From Halobellus salinus (GTDB taxonomy: Archaea > Halobacteriota > Halobacteria > Halobacteriales > Haloferacaceae), in assembly GCF_014646875.1 (NCBI RefSeq), contig NZ_BMOC01000010.1, positions 1 through 64,000 of the forward strand: a stretch of DNA of 64,000 nucleotides, in the 5' to 3' direction. Both the position numbers and the translations under genes were made by a program. This document shows positions 43,832 through 52,278 of this stretch, piece by piece; within the stretch, counting starts at the first letter, position 1; each line of letters opens with the position of its first letter. The notes below the pieces were generated by a model. It did not search any database and was not told where the DNA came from. It saw only the letters and a program-made list of their open reading frames with translations.

Positions 43832-44407
43832 TCACTCACCGCGGTCGAGGCACTCGCTTGCGGCGTCGACGTCTCGGAACCGGGACCCGTCGGGGCACTC
43901 GTCGAGGAGAGCCGTCAGCGCGTCCAGTCGCAGCGGCCGGAAGTCCAGGAGTTCGCTGCTCACGTTGACACGCCGCCGGTCGTGAGCCACGAACGGGAAC
44001 GTCTCGGTGTCGTTGTTGTGATGGTGGCCGTGGAGCACCCACCCATCCCACGTCTCGGGGACGTCCGCCGGGCGGTGCGTGCAGTAAAACTCGTACCCGT
44101 CGTGGGAGAGTGTGCAGTGGTCGACGACCGGGAACGGGGCGTCCTCGGGATTCAACCCGACATCGTGGTTGCCGCGAACCAGGAGGTCCCCGTCGAGTTG
44201 GCTGAAGTACGCGATGGTGTCTTCGCCGGTCGACATGTCCATCGCGACGTCGCCGAGATGGACGAGGAGGTCGTCGGCGTCGACGGTCTCGTAGTGCCTG
44301 TTGAGCAGGGTCGTATCCATCTCCCCGACCGAACTGAACGGCCGGTCGCAGTAGTCGATGATGTTGGCGTGGCCGAAGTGGTGATCGGAGATCAGAAACC
44401 GGGCCAT
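43832..44407 (-). CDS. Metallophosphoesterase
   Basis: The 191 residues have the calcineurin-like metal motifs: MARFLISDHHFGHANI (DxH), LLVHLGDVAMD (GDxxx), LLVRGNHDVGLN (GNHD), YCTHRPADV and the closing WVLHGHHHNN (GHxH). It is a compact MJ0936/YfcE-like phosphodiesterase, with metal ligands complete. Substrates in the family range from nucleotides to cyclic mononucleotides; this member is unassigned. The start at MARFLISDHHFG is clear. It is divergent from aif2b. Confidence 0.9.
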   Translation of the reverse strand: MARFLISDHHFGHANIIDYCDRPFSSVGEMDTTLLNRHYETVDADDLLVHLGDVAMDMSTGEDTIAYFSQLDGDLLVRGNHDVGLNPEDAPFPVVDHCTLSHDGYEFYCTHRPADVPETWDGWVLHGHHHNNDTETFPFVAHDRRRVNVSSELLDFRPLRLDALTALLDECPDGSRFRDVDAASECLDRGE

Positions 44408-44552
44408 ACACCCGTCTCCGCCGAGTAAAGCAAATAGCTTGTGTGCGAGTCCGACCCCGATCGCTCGAGGGGTCGGCCACGTCACCCCCGAAAGTGCACG
44501 ATGCACACGCGTCTCACGGAACGGATTTACGCCCCCAACCACACCACATAGT

Positions 44553-45164
44553 ATGAACTACGCCGATTCTCTCGACAGAGCGCTCGAGGAGTTGCCCGAA
44601 CGGAACGTAGAGGAGTCGCGGCTGAACGTCCCCGACCCGGAAGGCGAAACCGATGGGGCGTTCACACGCCTCACGAACCTCGGGGAGATCGCCGACGCCC
44701 TCGGTCGCGAGGTCGAACACGTCCACCGGAACATCCAGGGCGAACTGGGGACCAACGGCCAACTCGAGGACGACCGCGCGCGGTACAACGGGTCGTTCAC
44801 GGTGGCCGACTTCGAGGCCGCAATCGACGAGTACGTCACCGAGTACGTGGCGTGCTCGGAGTGTGGCCTCCCCGACACCCGGTTGGTGACCGAGGACGGC
44901 GTGGATATGCTCCGGTGTGAGGCCTGCGGCGCTTTCCGGCCGGTCGCGAAGCGCTCGGCGTCCACGCAGACCTCTCAGTCCGGGCCCGCCGTTGAGGAGG
45001 GCACGACCTACGAACTGGAGATCACCGGTACCGGCCGGAAGGGCGACGGCGTCGCCGAGAAGGGGAAGTTCACCATCTTCGTCACGGGCGCACAAGAGGG
45101 CCAGACGGTCCGGGCGATCGTCGAACGGACCAGCGGGACGCTGGCGTTCGCTCGCGTGGTGTAG
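44553..45164 (+). CDS. eif2b: Translation initiation factor aIF2 beta subunit with TRAM domain
   Basis: The 203 residues include the aIF2-beta core (YADSLDRALEELPERNVEESRLNVPDPEGE) and a zinc ribbon with CSECGLPDTRL and CEACGAFRPV (two CxxC pairs). From about residue 148 there is a TRAM domain (VEEGTTYELEITGTGRKGDGVAEKGKFTIFV). The subunit helps deliver initiator tRNA. TRAM fusion to aIF2-beta is known in haloarchaea. A TTTAC box lies 27 bp before the ATG, so it is probably leaderless. Confidence 0.95.
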   Translation: MNYADSLDRALEELPERNVEESRLNVPDPEGETDGAFTRLTNLGEIADALGREVEHVHRNIQGELGTNGQLEDDRARYNGSFTVADFEAAIDEYVTEYVACSECGLPDTRLVTEDGVDMLRCEACGAFRPVAKRSASTQTSQSGPAVEEGTTYELEITGTGRKGDGVAEKGKFTIFVTGAQEGQTVRAIVERTSGTLAFARVV

Positions 45165-45738
45165 GTCGGAAGCGGCGGCGCGGAACGTTCTTTTGTTCGC
45201 TTTTCGTAGTCCCATTCGGCCGATGACGACGGCACCGCTCCGAGCCGGGGTGGCGCTCGGCAATGACGAACCCTATGAGTGCCGAGGCCACCGATTCACT
45301 GGTACCAATCGCGGATCAAAGAGGCTCTCCCGCTCTGGGATGGCTCAACCGGGCGGTGTGAGCCCCGGGGTTTGCAGCCATCGTTGTGATCCGACCGCGC
45401 CTCCGGAGCCACCGGGAAGCGGTCGTCGCCCCAAAAAACCGCCTGCAAGACCGCTAGGACGTCGGAACACCTACTGAAACGGGTGGTCAGTATGGATCCA
45501 TGTGGCTCTGTTGGAACCCTCGGAAGTGATACAGACGACGTGCTGAGTATAGTCACTCAATGTACAAAAGTTCCAGTCGGGCGATGTTCTGGACCCGATC
45601 CGGACGTCCAGCGGTAGCTCTCATAGCAGCGCAACGGGGTGCTGTGAGCCTCAGTAGTTATAGCCGACAGTATTAGACCAGAACACCAGGGCTATGTATC
45701 CACCAATTTCAAATGCGTGGGTTGGCAATAAATAGATA
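45165..45738. other. Gene-free spacer, likely insertion debris
   Basis: Frames here are short and lack any family pattern. The stretch shifts from high GC to AT-rich at about 45480. It contains a lone copy of one end of the 78-bp MITE (45654-45672) and a cggggtg-type remnant upstream. It separates aif2b from the AT-rich acquired genes, so it is probably an island boundary. Confidence 0.45.
45654..45672 (+). repeat. Orphan end of the 78-bp MITE family
   Basis: gtagttatagccgacagta is identical to the last 19 bases of the copy at 55611-55688, including the terminal inverted repeat. The rest of the element is degraded or absent: only a faint caacggggtg/caccccggggtg match is visible 20-30 bases upstream. 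It may be an old decayed copy or one end of the parent insertion sequence. Confidence 0.6.
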
Positions 45739-46131
45739 GTGGGCGCTCTTCAACTCGCCCTTCTGATTGTTGGATTGCCAGTAATAATGCTTGGATTACA
45801 CGAAATAACGCACCTAGCAGCCGCTCGGACGCTATCTCCTGTTTCGGTTGACATCGTTTCATACGTCCCATTCCGATTGCAGGTTGGTTTTGACCATCCC
45901 GTTAGCCAGCGTAGATGCCGACTCGTTGCACTTGCCCCGCTGTTTGTCGGAATTATAGTTGTGGTTGTCGCTACCCAAAGCGGATTGTGGAAACGACTCC
46001 AAAATATCGGCCCGTATTACTTACACTATCTTGTTGGGATCAATTGGTTGTTGTATACCTCACCAAGCCCTGCTGACCTTCGATCAGCCCTAGTTACTCC
46101 CGAAATGCCAGCAAACGGAGGTGCGGGTTGA
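45739..46131 (+). CDS. Membrane HExxH (zincin-like) protein
   Basis: The 130-residue protein has a first hydrophobic helix that runs into HEITHLAAART, an HExxH metal motif at about residues 21-25. A second helix CRLVALAPLFVGIIVVVVA follows, then a third hydrophobic stretch near LHYLVGINWLL. An HExxH inside a membrane segment with a following LAP-type helix is the layout of small intramembrane or DUF3267-type zincin peptidases. The activity is inferred only. Codons are AT-rich relative to neighbours. The end overlaps the pilin-like gene by 11 bp, so the pair is cotranscribed. GTG start. Confidence 0.6.
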   Translation: MGALQLALLIVGLPVIMLGLHEITHLAAARTLSPVSVDIVSYVPFRLQVGFDHPVSQRRCRLVALAPLFVGIIVVVVATQSGLWKRLQNIGPYYLHYLVGINWLLYTSPSPADLRSALVTPEMPANGGAG

Positions 46132-47527
46132 GGTGACAAAATCCCCATCTGACTCAGTACTTCGTCAAGATGATCGGGGGGTAGCACCGCTTATTGGATT
46201 TATCATACTTTTCGGTTTTTTTATTATCGCACTCTCAAGCTACCAAGCATATATAATTCCCCAGCAAAACAGCGAGGTGGAATTCCAGCACTTCGAAGAA
46301 GTGCGGAATGATATGATCGAAGTCCGGAGTTCGATTTCCACGGCCGGACAAGCAGACGTTTCCCAATTTCCGACAGTGAAACTCGGGACATATTATCCGA
46401 CGCGTGTGGTCACGGTCAATCCCCCTCCACCGTCTGGGACCTTGCGAACGAGCCAACCGTATAATATCAGTATAACGAATCAAACTGGCGCCGATCCAAA
46501 GACTGTGTCAACCCGTTTTCTTAAATACCAGAATGGATACAATGAAATGCGCATTGGGTCACTATGGTACGAACATTCTGTTCTCTATCTCGATGAGCGA
46601 AGCATGGGCGGAGAAATAGTAATTTATCAAGATCAGAACATTGTCTCCGGAAATGAGGAAGCGCGTGTAACCGCATTACAAAACGAATTTCGCGTCTCAT
46701 CAAGCGGTAGGGTAACAGTAAATCTGTATCCAACCGAGAACGCTAGTATAACCACCAGCGATTTAACCGGGGATATAACGGTCAAAGTACCCAGCCGATT
46801 GAATGGGTCCACGTATTGGGATGAGGCGATTGATACAACCGAATCGGATAACCTGTCGTATGAGGGAACCGAGTCATACCCTGGAGAATCAGACATTTAC
46901 TGGGTGGTTCTGACTGTCGAGGCCGACGCACTCAATTTCAACACCGTTGGAATAAATTCGGCGCCCGAACGTCAAGAGTCAGCACGTCAAGGAGTGGGTA
47001 CTGGGAGTAGTGAGAGTACCACTGGGGAGGGAGATTCAACTCCAGCACCAGCTCAACCCATAAGTGAGGGTGTGAGCATCGTTAGTGGCTCAACCCCAAG
47101 CGGTGAGTCGCCGTTCCTTGATTTCAAACTCAAGGCTGAGGATGGAGCTTATGCAGATATTGTGAGTTTCGAAGTAACAAAGCCAGGCAATCAGAATAAT
47201 GTTGATCCCATTAATAGTTTACAAAGAACCGGGAACGAGGAAGAGGTGGAGTTAGACCCTACGGTCACTACAGGAAATAATCAAGCCGGCGATTGGAACG
47301 GAAAATATAATATTGGTACTGATGGAGCGGAATCACTAGACACGACTGCTATTTTTGAAGACGGAACTGAAATTGATGTGTTAATGGGTGAATTGAACAA
47401 AGGGAATGTGAAGAGCACCTACGACTTAGTCAACAGCGAGTCGAACTCTGACATTACTGTCATCTTTTATTTTTCAGACGGTAGTAAGCTTGAAGTATAT
47501 CTGAGAGTGTCTAAGCTAAATACGTGA
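46121..47527 (+). CDS. Type IV pilin-like / archaeal surface protein
   Basis: The 468 residues begin with a short charged leader, then DDRGVAPLIGFIILFGFFIIALSSYQAYIIPQQN. This looks like an archaeal prepilin signal: a charged residue pair before a long hydrophobic helix, as in haloarchaeal DUF7289-type secreted proteins. The remainder is a beta-rich Ser/Thr/Asn-rich ectodomain with many NxS/T sites and a Thr/Gly-rich linker around 285-315. Codon use is AT-rich. The TGA stop sits in a tnpB-element right end. A role in surface structure or adhesion is inferred. Confidence 0.65.
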   Translation: MRVEVTKSPSDSVLRQDDRGVAPLIGFIILFGFFIIALSSYQAYIIPQQNSEVEFQHFEEVRNDMIEVRSSISTAGQADVSQFPTVKLGTYYPTRVVTVNPPPPSGTLRTSQPYNISITNQTGADPKTVSTRFLKYQNGYNEMRIGSLWYEHSVLYLDERSMGGEIVIYQDQNIVSGNEEARVTALQNEFRVSSSGRVTVNLYPTENASITTSDLTGDITVKVPSRLNGSTYWDEAIDTTESDNLSYEGTESYPGESDIYWVVLTVEADALNFNTVGINSAPERQESARQGVGTGSSESTTGEGDSTPAPAQPISEGVSIVSGSTPSGESPFLDFKLKAEDGAYADIVSFEVTKPGNQNNVDPINSLQRTGNEEEVELDPTVTTGNNQAGDWNGKYNIGTDGAESLDTTAIFEDGTEIDVLMGELNKGNVKSTYDLVNSESNSDITVIFYFSDGSKLEVYLRVSKLNT

Positions 47528-47764
47528 ACCGCCTCGGGGTCAAGCCCCGTGGCATTCGCCTTGAACAGCCTGTAAATTGCCTCGGGGTCGAGTGGTTCGA
47601 GAGGGTTCGTCGGGTACCTCACTGCAGTCATCCCACCGTTCTCGGATGTAGTATCGGCCGACGTTCCACAGTTTGGACGCGGAGAACCCGTACTGGTTGA
47701 GGTCGTCACGAACCTGTGAGTGGTTCGTGATGCGTGCAACGTAGGTGCGGGTTGTCTCTAGCAT
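47525..47764 (-). pseudogene. tnpB: tnpB deletion derivative with right end
   Basis: From the ATG at 47764 the frame reads MLETTRTYVARITNHSQVRDDLNQ and GFSASKLWNVGRYYIRERWDD, the normal N-terminal section of haloarchaeal TnpB. It then passes directly into the right-end hairpin (47531-47553), so the whole RuvC and zinc-finger part is missing. The right end ends ggttca. It is a non-autonomous remnant. Confidence 0.75.
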
Positions 47765-47865
47765 CGAACTGGCTTCATAATACATTACGAGAACATAAGT
47801 GCTAGAAACTAACGACCGAGCGTTGAATGTCAAGTTGGAGTGGCGTCGGTAGAGTGACAGTCAGA

Positions 47866-47906
47866 GTGTCGGATTCATCTCGCGGCTAAAGCCGCGGGTA
47901 TTCTCC
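47866..47906 (-). mobile_element. Solo right end of a second IS1341-type family
   Basis: The hairpin CGCGGC-TAAA-GCCGCG at 47881-47896 with flanks gaatac and gatgaatcc (minus-strand reading) resembles a third right-end type, distinct from the CCTCGGGG form. No tnpB lies upstream of it. It sits 100 bp from the tnpB deletion derivative. Confidence 0.5.
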
Positions 47907-48283
47907 TCGTTCTTTATAAGCGCCTCTACACCGGCTGCGGAGTACGGAGAAAGCGGCCTCGGGATGGACTCGCTGGGGTTTCGTCACATCGTGTGAAAGA
48001 ACTGGTTAAATCTCCACGTTGTCTGGCGGTTCGATTGATACGAGAAGCCGTTTCTTTTTACAACTTGCTCAGATCTGATCGCTAAGGTTTTTTGAGCCGA
48101 AGGGTTCGTTCAATTGGACGACAGGCTGAACAGCGGCAGCATCATACCGTATCACGTAACAGCGGCTTGTGTCGCTCCGGGTCGCCGCAAGCCAGATCTT
48201 GATGCGGGCACTCTCGCTGTTGTCTTTCAGCCTGAGGTGTGGATAGTAGATAGGGTTATCAGTTGAAAATTGTATAGTAGCTT
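47907..48283. other. Spacer before the LOV receptor gene, AT-rich
   Basis: No gene is found. A tttataagcg box at 47913-47922 and a ttaaatc stretch at 48006 could be promoters. A T run (cgctaaggttttttgagcc) near 48085 looks like terminator-type sequence. The base composition stays lower in GC than the core genome. Confidence 0.35.
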
Positions 48284-51200
48284 ATGATCATATTTGACAA
48301 CTTCAGCACAACCCACTATCTGCTCATTATCCTATTTCTGGCCATCTCTATCGGCTGCTTCGTCGGTGCTGCCCGCGGATCGCGCTTGCAGGGGAGAGAT
48401 ACGCAGCTTGGGCTTAGAGCAGTACTCATCACGAACGGATTGTGGTTAAGCTTCCAAGTGTTCGGATTGGTGACCACCGACGGGGGCCTGAGTAGTGTCT
48501 TCTACATTGGCGGTCTGATCTGTGGCCTCACCGGTGTCGGCGCGTGGGTGTACTTCGTTTCCGCGTACACCGGCCGGTCGTACCACCGCGACCGACGCTA
48601 TCGCGCGCTCGCCGTCAGCATCTACGTTGGGCTCATCGGGGTTAAGCTCACGAACCCGTTGTACGGGCTGTACGTCTCAACGGAACTGCAACAGAGTCCG
48701 TACCCTCACCTCGTCGTTGAGCCGCAACTGTTCTACTGGGTCTCGTTTTCACTCACCTACACCCTCGTGGCGATCAGTTTCTACTGGCTGATACAGACGT
48801 TCCGCAAGTCGTCGTCTCCGACCGTAGGGCTCGGCGCACTCGCGGTCCTCTCGCTGTCGCCGGTTGTGCCACGTGCCGCCATCCAAGCGCTCCCCAACGA
48901 GATACTTCCACCCCTAATCCTGGGATTAAGCTTCGAACCGGTCGGTGTAACCGCATTCCTACTGGGGGTACTGGTGACTGTCGAAGAGCCGTTCCGCCAG
49001 GTTGAGCAGTCTGCTCGCTCAAAGTTCTTCGAAGAGGCCGACGACGCCACGTTCGTGTACGACACCGGCGGCAAGCTCGTCGAAATGAATAATCAGGCCC
49101 AGAAGCTGCAGTCGGAGATCGGCGTTGAATGCCCAACCGTCGAGACCTTTGAGCAGGCGTTCAGACCTGTTGGTGACGGCTTCGATAGCGAAGACACATT
49201 CACTGTTGACATCGACGGGTCCACCCGGTATTTCGAGGTGATAGCTAATCGGATGACTGCCGGCGCTGAAACCGTCGGGTTGGTCGCCAGCGTTCGAGAT
49301 GTCACCGAGCGTCAGTCCCGGAAGCGGGAACTCGAACTGAAAGAACGCGCGATGGACGAAGCGAGTGTGGGGATCACGATCAGCGATCCGACCCAAGAGG
49401 ACAACCCGCTGATCTACGTCAACGATGGGTTCGTCGATCAGACCGGGTACAACCGCGCGGAAGTCCTCGGCCGAAACTGCCGGTTCCTGCAGGGAGATGA
49501 TAGAGACCAGCCCGCGCTTGATGATCTCCGTGAGGCAATCACCAGTAACGAACCCATAACCGTTGAGCTCCGAAACTACCGGAAGGACGGTGAGCAGTTC
49601 TGGAACCGCCTCTCGGTGGCCCCGATCTACGACGAGGCTGGCGAGTTAGTGAATCACGTCGGGATCCAACAGGACGTGACAGCGGTGCGGGAGAGCCAAC
49701 GCGAGCTGCAGGCAGAGCGCGAACGGTTCGAGTTGTTGATCGAGAGTACCGACGAGTACGCCTTCCTTGTCGTTGACGAGGACGGCGCGATTTCGACATG
49801 GAACGACGGCGCAGCGAACCTCTTCGGGTATGACGATGAAACCGCAGTGGGGATGCCGATGGGTGAACTTCACCCTGCGCCAGACCGCGAGGCGGGACTG
49901 CCGGACCGCCTGCTTCAGCAGGCCCGGTACGCCGGCGAGGCCAGCGACGAGGGGTGGCGCGTGCGGGCCGACGGCTCTGAGTTCTACGCTGATGTCCGTT
50001 ATGCCGCTCTGGAAGGTGACGACGGCGACTCAAAGGGGTACGCTCAGATCGTTCGTGATATGACGGACGAACGTCAACAACGACGGCGGACTGAACGCTT
50101 CGTTGAGGAATCGGAAGACGTGGTGACCATCGTTGACCCCGACGGAACCATCACCTATGCCAGCCGGTCGTCGGACCGGGTTCTCGGGTATGAACACGAG
50201 GCCCTCACAAAGAAGAACCTCTTCGACCAGTTACATCCGGACGATCGTACCCAAGCGATGGAAGCGTTCTTCAATGGTACCGAGGATCCTGAAGCGACGT
50301 TCCAGATCGACTGCCGGTTCCAGTCGAACGATGGCGCGTGGCGTGAGATGGAGCTTCGGTGTCGGAATATGCTTGACGATGACGCCATCGATGGGATGCT
50401 CTTGTATCTCCGTGACGTGACGGCAACGAAGGCACGGACGCGCCGGTTGGAAGCCCTGTTTAACGGCACGTTCAGCTTCGCTGGGCTGTTGGAACCGGAC
50501 GGAACGGTACTCAATGCCAACGACGCCGCACTTGAGTTCGGCGGGTTTGACCGCAAGGAGATTATTGGTGAGCCGTTCGACGAGGCATCGTGGTGGACTC
50601 ACTCGACGGCAGTACAGGAGCGACTTCGTGACGCGCTCGACACGGCGGCCACCGGAGAGTTTGTGCGGTACGAGACGGACGTTCGTGGAGTTTCGGGGCT
50701 TGCAACCATCGATTTTTCAGCGAAGCCGGTCACGAACGACGCTGGTGAAGTGACCCTGCTCGTCGTCGAGGGCCGAGAGATCACGGACCAGCGCCGCCAA
50801 CGACAGCAGATGGCGATGGTGCAACGGGTGATGCGACACAATATGCGAAACGATCTCAACAAGGTACGCGGGTGGACACAGGTGCTTGCAGAGGAAGTAG
50901 ACGCCGATGCGAGGGCCGCACATCTCGACCGGATCGAGACGATACTTGACGGGTGGGAAGCAATGACCGAAGGGATGAGACAGATCCGGCAACTCACCAA
51001 CTCCTCTGAGGACCAGTGGCCAGCTATCGACGTGCGGTCAGTCACAGAGTACCTGACAGCGTGGAACCAAGAAACTGAGTTCACTCTCGACGTAGACTCA
51101 ACCGTGTCAGATGACCAGACCGTATGGATCCCTGGTGCGGTCAAGGAAGCACTGGAAAAGTTGATCACGATCGCAGTCCGCCGGGCGACGGATTCGGATA

Positions 51201-51472
51201 CCGGGGTTACGGTGTCATTATCGGATACGACTGACAGGTGGGTTGAGGTTGAGATATTCATTACCGGATCCGGGTTGGCTGAGACGGATACGGAAGTACT
51301 CGCCACCGGAGAAGAGACAGCACTTACACACGCACAGGGACTCGACATCTGGGTTGTTAGAACGATGATCAAAACGGTTGGGGGTGAGATAACAGCACAG
51401 GCGACGGGCACGAAGACACGCGTCAAGTTCAGAGTTCCAGTACAACAGCCACCGGACGCCGACGAGAAATGA
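48284..51472 (+). CDS. 7TM-LOV-PAS sensor with degenerate histidine-kinase domain
   Basis: The 1062-residue protein has an N-terminal membrane region of about seven helices (10-235), then a PAS domain. A LOV domain at about 355-470 has the flavin-binding motif GRNCRFLQGDD, with the photoactive Cys at 399 and the supporting DQPALDDLR. Two or three further PAS domains (480-600, 605-715, 720-835) follow. The dimerisation box RHNMRNDLN carries His852. The ATPase part is unusual: the N-box Asn is replaced (EALEKLITIAV), the DxGxG box reads ITGSGL, and the second Gly box reads GLDIW. ATP binding is doubtful, so it may signal by other means. Confidence 0.8.
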   Translation: MIIFDNFSTTHYLLIILFLAISIGCFVGAARGSRLQGRDTQLGLRAVLITNGLWLSFQVFGLVTTDGGLSSVFYIGGLICGLTGVGAWVYFVSAYTGRSYHRDRRYRALAVSIYVGLIGVKLTNPLYGLYVSTELQQSPYPHLVVEPQLFYWVSFSLTYTLVAISFYWLIQTFRKSSSPTVGLGALAVLSLSPVVPRAAIQALPNEILPPLILGLSFEPVGVTAFLLGVLVTVEEPFRQVEQSARSKFFEEADDATFVYDTGGKLVEMNNQAQKLQSEIGVECPTVETFEQAFRPVGDGFDSEDTFTVDIDGSTRYFEVIANRMTAGAETVGLVASVRDVTERQSRKRELELKERAMDEASVGITISDPTQEDNPLIYVNDGFVDQTGYNRAEVLGRNCRFLQGDDRDQPALDDLREAITSNEPITVELRNYRKDGEQFWNRLSVAPIYDEAGELVNHVGIQQDVTAVRESQRELQAERERFELLIESTDEYAFLVVDEDGAISTWNDGAANLFGYDDETAVGMPMGELHPAPDREAGLPDRLLQQARYAGEASDEGWRVRADGSEFYADVRYAALEGDDGDSKGYAQIVRDMTDERQQRRRTERFVEESEDVVTIVDPDGTITYASRSSDRVLGYEHEALTKKNLFDQLHPDDRTQAMEAFFNGTEDPEATFQIDCRFQSNDGAWREMELRCRNMLDDDAIDGMLLYLRDVTATKARTRRLEALFNGTFSFAGLLEPDGTVLNANDAALEFGGFDRKEIIGEPFDEASWWTHSTAVQERLRDALDTAATGEFVRYETDVRGVSGLATIDFSAKPVTNDAGEVTLLVVEGREITDQRRQRQQMAMVQRVMRHNMRNDLNKVRGWTQVLAEEVDADARAAHLDRIETILDGWEAMTEGMRQIRQLTNSSEDQWPAIDVRSVTEYLTAWNQETEFTLDVDSTVSDDQTVWIPGAVKEALEKLITIAVRRATDSDTGVTVSLSDTTDRWVEVEIFITGSGLAETDTEVLATGEETALTHAQGLDIWVVRTMIKTVGGEITAQATGTKTRVKFRVPVQQPPDADEK

Positions 51473-51709
51473 TCTCCGTCCGCCGAGTGGCTGGGTTGTT
51501 CACCTGTGGATGGATCAAAGTCACCCACCCGGCTGTAGGGACCATTTCGTTAGATTGTACTGACCGATGGACGATTGAGTATCTCTCTGACTCCCTGTGT
51601 TGAATCTACGAATCGGAAGCCAGCGGGTACTCCTGGTACGAATCATCACGAACTCTCCAGCAAATCCAATATAAAACGACCGCCGCTGTCCGACGATTCG
51701 AAACTTAAG

Positions 51710-51781
51710 TGGACTCGCTGGGATTTGAACCCAGGGCCTCTTCCTTGCGAAGGAAGCGATCTACCGCTGATCTACGAGCCC
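51710..51781 (-). tRNA. tRNA-Ala (anticodon CGC)
   Basis: Read on the minus strand, the acceptor stem GGGCTCG/CGAGTCC (with one G-T pair) closes the cloverleaf. The anticodon arm CTTCC-TTCGCAA-GGAAG gives anticodon CGC, which reads alanine GCG codons. The T arm has GGTTCAAATCC. The discriminator is A and CCA is not encoded. Confidence 0.95.
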
Positions 51782-51969
51782 GCATTACACGGAACGGCGG
51801 TGTCCCGTTTGTACCTTCTGTTTTCGAATCGGGCGCCGCGGGCGACCCCGCGGCGGCGCGCCTTAGCGCCGTGCGTCGGTCCGCGCCGGTATACGGACCG
51901 TTGTAGTCAATCCACGATTATCGCCCACACGATTCGGCGATGATCGGGGATTCGTTGCAACGATCCGTA

Positions 51970-52278
51970 TCAGTCTTCGAGGACGATCTCGATGCTGACG
52001 TCGTTGGGCACCTGAATCCGCATCAGCTGCCGGAGCGCGCGTTCGTCGGCGTCAATGTCGATGAGCCGTTTGTGGACGCGCATCTCCCAGTGCTCCCACG
52101 TGGCGGTCCCCTCGCCGTCCGGGGACTTCCGTGCGGGCACTTCCAGCGTCTTCGTCGGGAGCGGGATCGGACCGCTGAGGCTGACCCCCGTCTTCGACGC
52201 GATCTCGCGAACGTCATCGCAGATGTTATCGAGGTCGTCCGGGCTGGTCCCGGCGAGACGGACACGTGCCTGCTGCAT
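51970..52278 (-). CDS. rps10: 30S ribosomal protein S10
   Basis: The 102 residues match archaeal S10 throughout: [43 protein letters not shown]-type opening, then [40 protein letters not shown]. The start codon touches the stop of the EF-1alpha gene, so the two are one operon, the usual archaeal order. S10 forms part of the 30S head. Confidence 0.96.
   Translation of the reverse strand: MQQARVRLAGTSPDDLDNICDDVREIASKTGVSLSGPIPLPTKTLEVPARKSPDGEGTATWEHWEMRVHKRLIDIDADERALRQLMRIQVPNDVSIEIVLED

Noticed and set aside
45223-45477. Short plus-strand frame beginning MTTAPLRAGVALGNDEPYEC
   Set aside because: It has no homologous pattern, no promoter at leaderless spacing and a Pro/Arg-rich end; it is treated as insertion debris.
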